DNA from: Rhizonema sp. PD37 | Lineage (GTDB): Bacteria > Cyanobacteriota > Cyanobacteriia > Cyanobacteriales > Nostocaceae | Reading direction: 5' to 3' | Length of the DNA stretch: 55,153 bases | Assembly (NCBI GenBank): GCA_029379215.1 | Contig: JAQYWO010000017.1 | Coordinates: 1 to 55,153 of the forward strand | Shown here: one piece after another, positions 54,360-55,153 of the stretch | Layout of the letters: every line of letters starts with the position of its first letter | How positions within the stretch are numbered: the stretch's first letter is position 1 | Translations under genes and position numbers: made by a program | The notes under the pieces: generated by a model | What the model was told of the DNA's origin: nothing | The model's database searches: none | What the model saw: the letters and a program-made list of their open reading frames with translations, nothing else

Positions 54360-55007
54360 TTGGTACGTGTCCGCCGAGTCCGTCAACATGTTAATCCACT
54401 GTCTCAAAAGTATCAAACACCGCTTGCTCCTCTGGAGTGGGAAAAAGTTTATACTCAGTTAAATCAACCATTCCACCTGGATATTGGATGTGCATGGGGA
54501 CGTTTTTTGTTAGATATGGCGCAGGTGGAAACGAACTGGAATTTTCTCGGTTTGGAAATTCGGGAAACGTTGGTACATAAGGCAAATCAGTGTCAGGATG
54601 AGTTGGGATTGACTAATCTGCACTATTTGTTTTGTAATGTAAATAATTCATTAAGACCTCTTTTATCTTCTCTACCCACCGGGACTTTACAACGCGTTAC
54701 AATTCAATTTCCCGATCCGTGGTTCAAAAACCGCCATGCCAAACGGCGAGTCGTGCAACCAGAGTTAGTGCAAGAACTGGCAGATTATTTGGTGCCGGAT
54801 GGAATTGTATTTTTACAATCTGATATTGAGTTTGTGGCAGTAGAAATGTGCGATCGCTTTGCTGCACATCCAGCTTTTCGTCGATTGGGTACAGGAGAGT
54901 GGCTTGCAGAAAACCCGCTTCCAGTAGCCACGGAAAGAGAATTATATACTATTAAGAAGGGTGAACCTGTTTATCGTGCTGTTTTTGAAAGAGTTAGAAG
55001 TTCCTAA
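54360..55007 (+). CDS. trmB: tRNA (guanine-46-N7)-methyltransferase
   Basis: 215-residue SAM-dependent enzyme that makes m7G46 in the variable loop of tRNAs. Signatures: LDIGCAWGRFLLDMA (SAM loop), LGLEIRETLVHKA, and QFPDPWFKNRHAKRRVVQP, the TrmB substrate-binding segment. The start is set at TTG 54360 because AAGGAG (54345-54350) lies 9 bases upstream and the protein then begins VRVRRVRQHVNPLS like its relatives. The ATG at 54297 would add 21 residues from heptad-repeat-derived DNA and place the ribosome site inside the gene. The terminator stem starts inside the last codons. Confidence 0.92.
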   Translation: MVRVRRVRQHVNPLSQKYQTPLAPLEWEKVYTQLNQPFHLDIGCAWGRFLLDMAQVETNWNFLGLEIRETLVHKANQCQDELGLTNLHYLFCNVNNSLRPLLSSLPTGTLQRVTIQFPDPWFKNRHAKRRVVQPELVQELADYLVPDGIVFLQSDIEFVAVEMCDRFAAHPAFRRLGTGEWLAENPLPVATERELYTIKKGEPVYRAVFERVRSS

Positions 55008-55027
55008 GGGACTTCTAACTCTTTTTT
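54990..55027 (+). terminator. Intrinsic terminator overlapping the trmB stop codon
   Basis: 15-bp stem AGAGTTAGAAGTTCC (54990-55004) / GGGACTTCTAACTCT (55008-55022), one G:U pair, followed by TTTTT. The 3-base loop TAA is the trmB stop codon, so the last five codons form the 5' arm of the terminator. Confidence 0.9.
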
Positions 55028-55153
55028 AGGGAATAACAATTTATCAATATCCGAAGGAAAAGTAATTGTTACTCCTAATTTTAATGCTTACATAAACTAT
55101 TTTATAAGGAAAATATTTTATGTTTGATGATGTTTTCAAAATCATATTAAGTA

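Overview
The window looks like chromosome of a filamentous, Nostocales-type cyanobacterium. Supporting signs are frequent GCGATCGC (HIP1-type) octamers, a chlorophyll-biosynthesis vinyl reductase (BciB), CP12, a Tic22-like protein, the DesC/DesA/DesD acyl-lipid desaturase set, DUF4327, DUF3177 and DUF3124 proteins, short heptanucleotide tandem repeats, and many Uma2 and toxin-antitoxin genes. I cannot assign a genus from sequence alone.

Layout. 0-4.6 kb: tic22-like, prmC, a four-unit 69-bp palindromic repeat array, tsaC and bciB. 4.6-7.3 kb: a double-domain KaiC-like ATPase followed by a histidine kinase with a receiver-like N-terminus, both on the minus strand. 7.6-12.5 kb: a PLP methionine gamma-lyase-family enzyme and the fatty acid desaturases desC, desA and (convergent) desD. 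12.7-17.2 kb: a ProA-type dehydrogenase coupled to a small zinc-ribbon membrane protein, then a type IA topoisomerase. 17.3-29 kb: an accessory stretch with a broken Uma2 gene carrying an 85-bp palindromic insertion, a three-gene overlapping Rpn/antitoxin/VapC cassette whose toxin is dead, tRNA-Gly, ribH, a GH63-like glycosidase, an intact VapC pair, a MazEF pair whose toxin carries a helical insert, a PBP4-type carboxypeptidase and an intact Uma2. 29.6-39.6 kb: a phosphodiesterase/alkaline phosphatase-superfamily protein, CDF transporter, histidine phosphatase, GH3/NagZ, DUF4327, a candidate structured RNA gene at about 36.66-36.80 kb and an S9 peptidase. 39.8-43.4 kb is rich in decay: an antiporter with an internal deletion, a frameshifted TenA-like gene and an orphan TrkA-C domain, with a DUF3124 lipoprotein and a cupin. 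43.6-50.6 kb: a pyruvate/indolepyruvate decarboxylase-type enzyme, N-formylglutamate amidohydrolase-like protein, YbdK-type ligase, guaA and a two-gene membrane-protein operon. 50.9-55 kb: CP12, a FIST sensor protein whose C-terminus is written by a dispersed repeat, a metallophosphoesterase and trmB with its own terminator.

Common threads. A dispersed palindromic repeat family, with arms like GGGGCAGGTTTA and TAAACCTGCCC, occurs at six loci in 55 kb, usually just 3' of a plus-strand gene. A second GC-rich mobile repeat broke the Uma2 gene. No complete IS element, prophage or CRISPR array is visible. The most attractive unexplained items are the stand-alone structured RNA candidate, the MazF variant, the Rpn/antitoxin/VapC cassette and the two repeat families.
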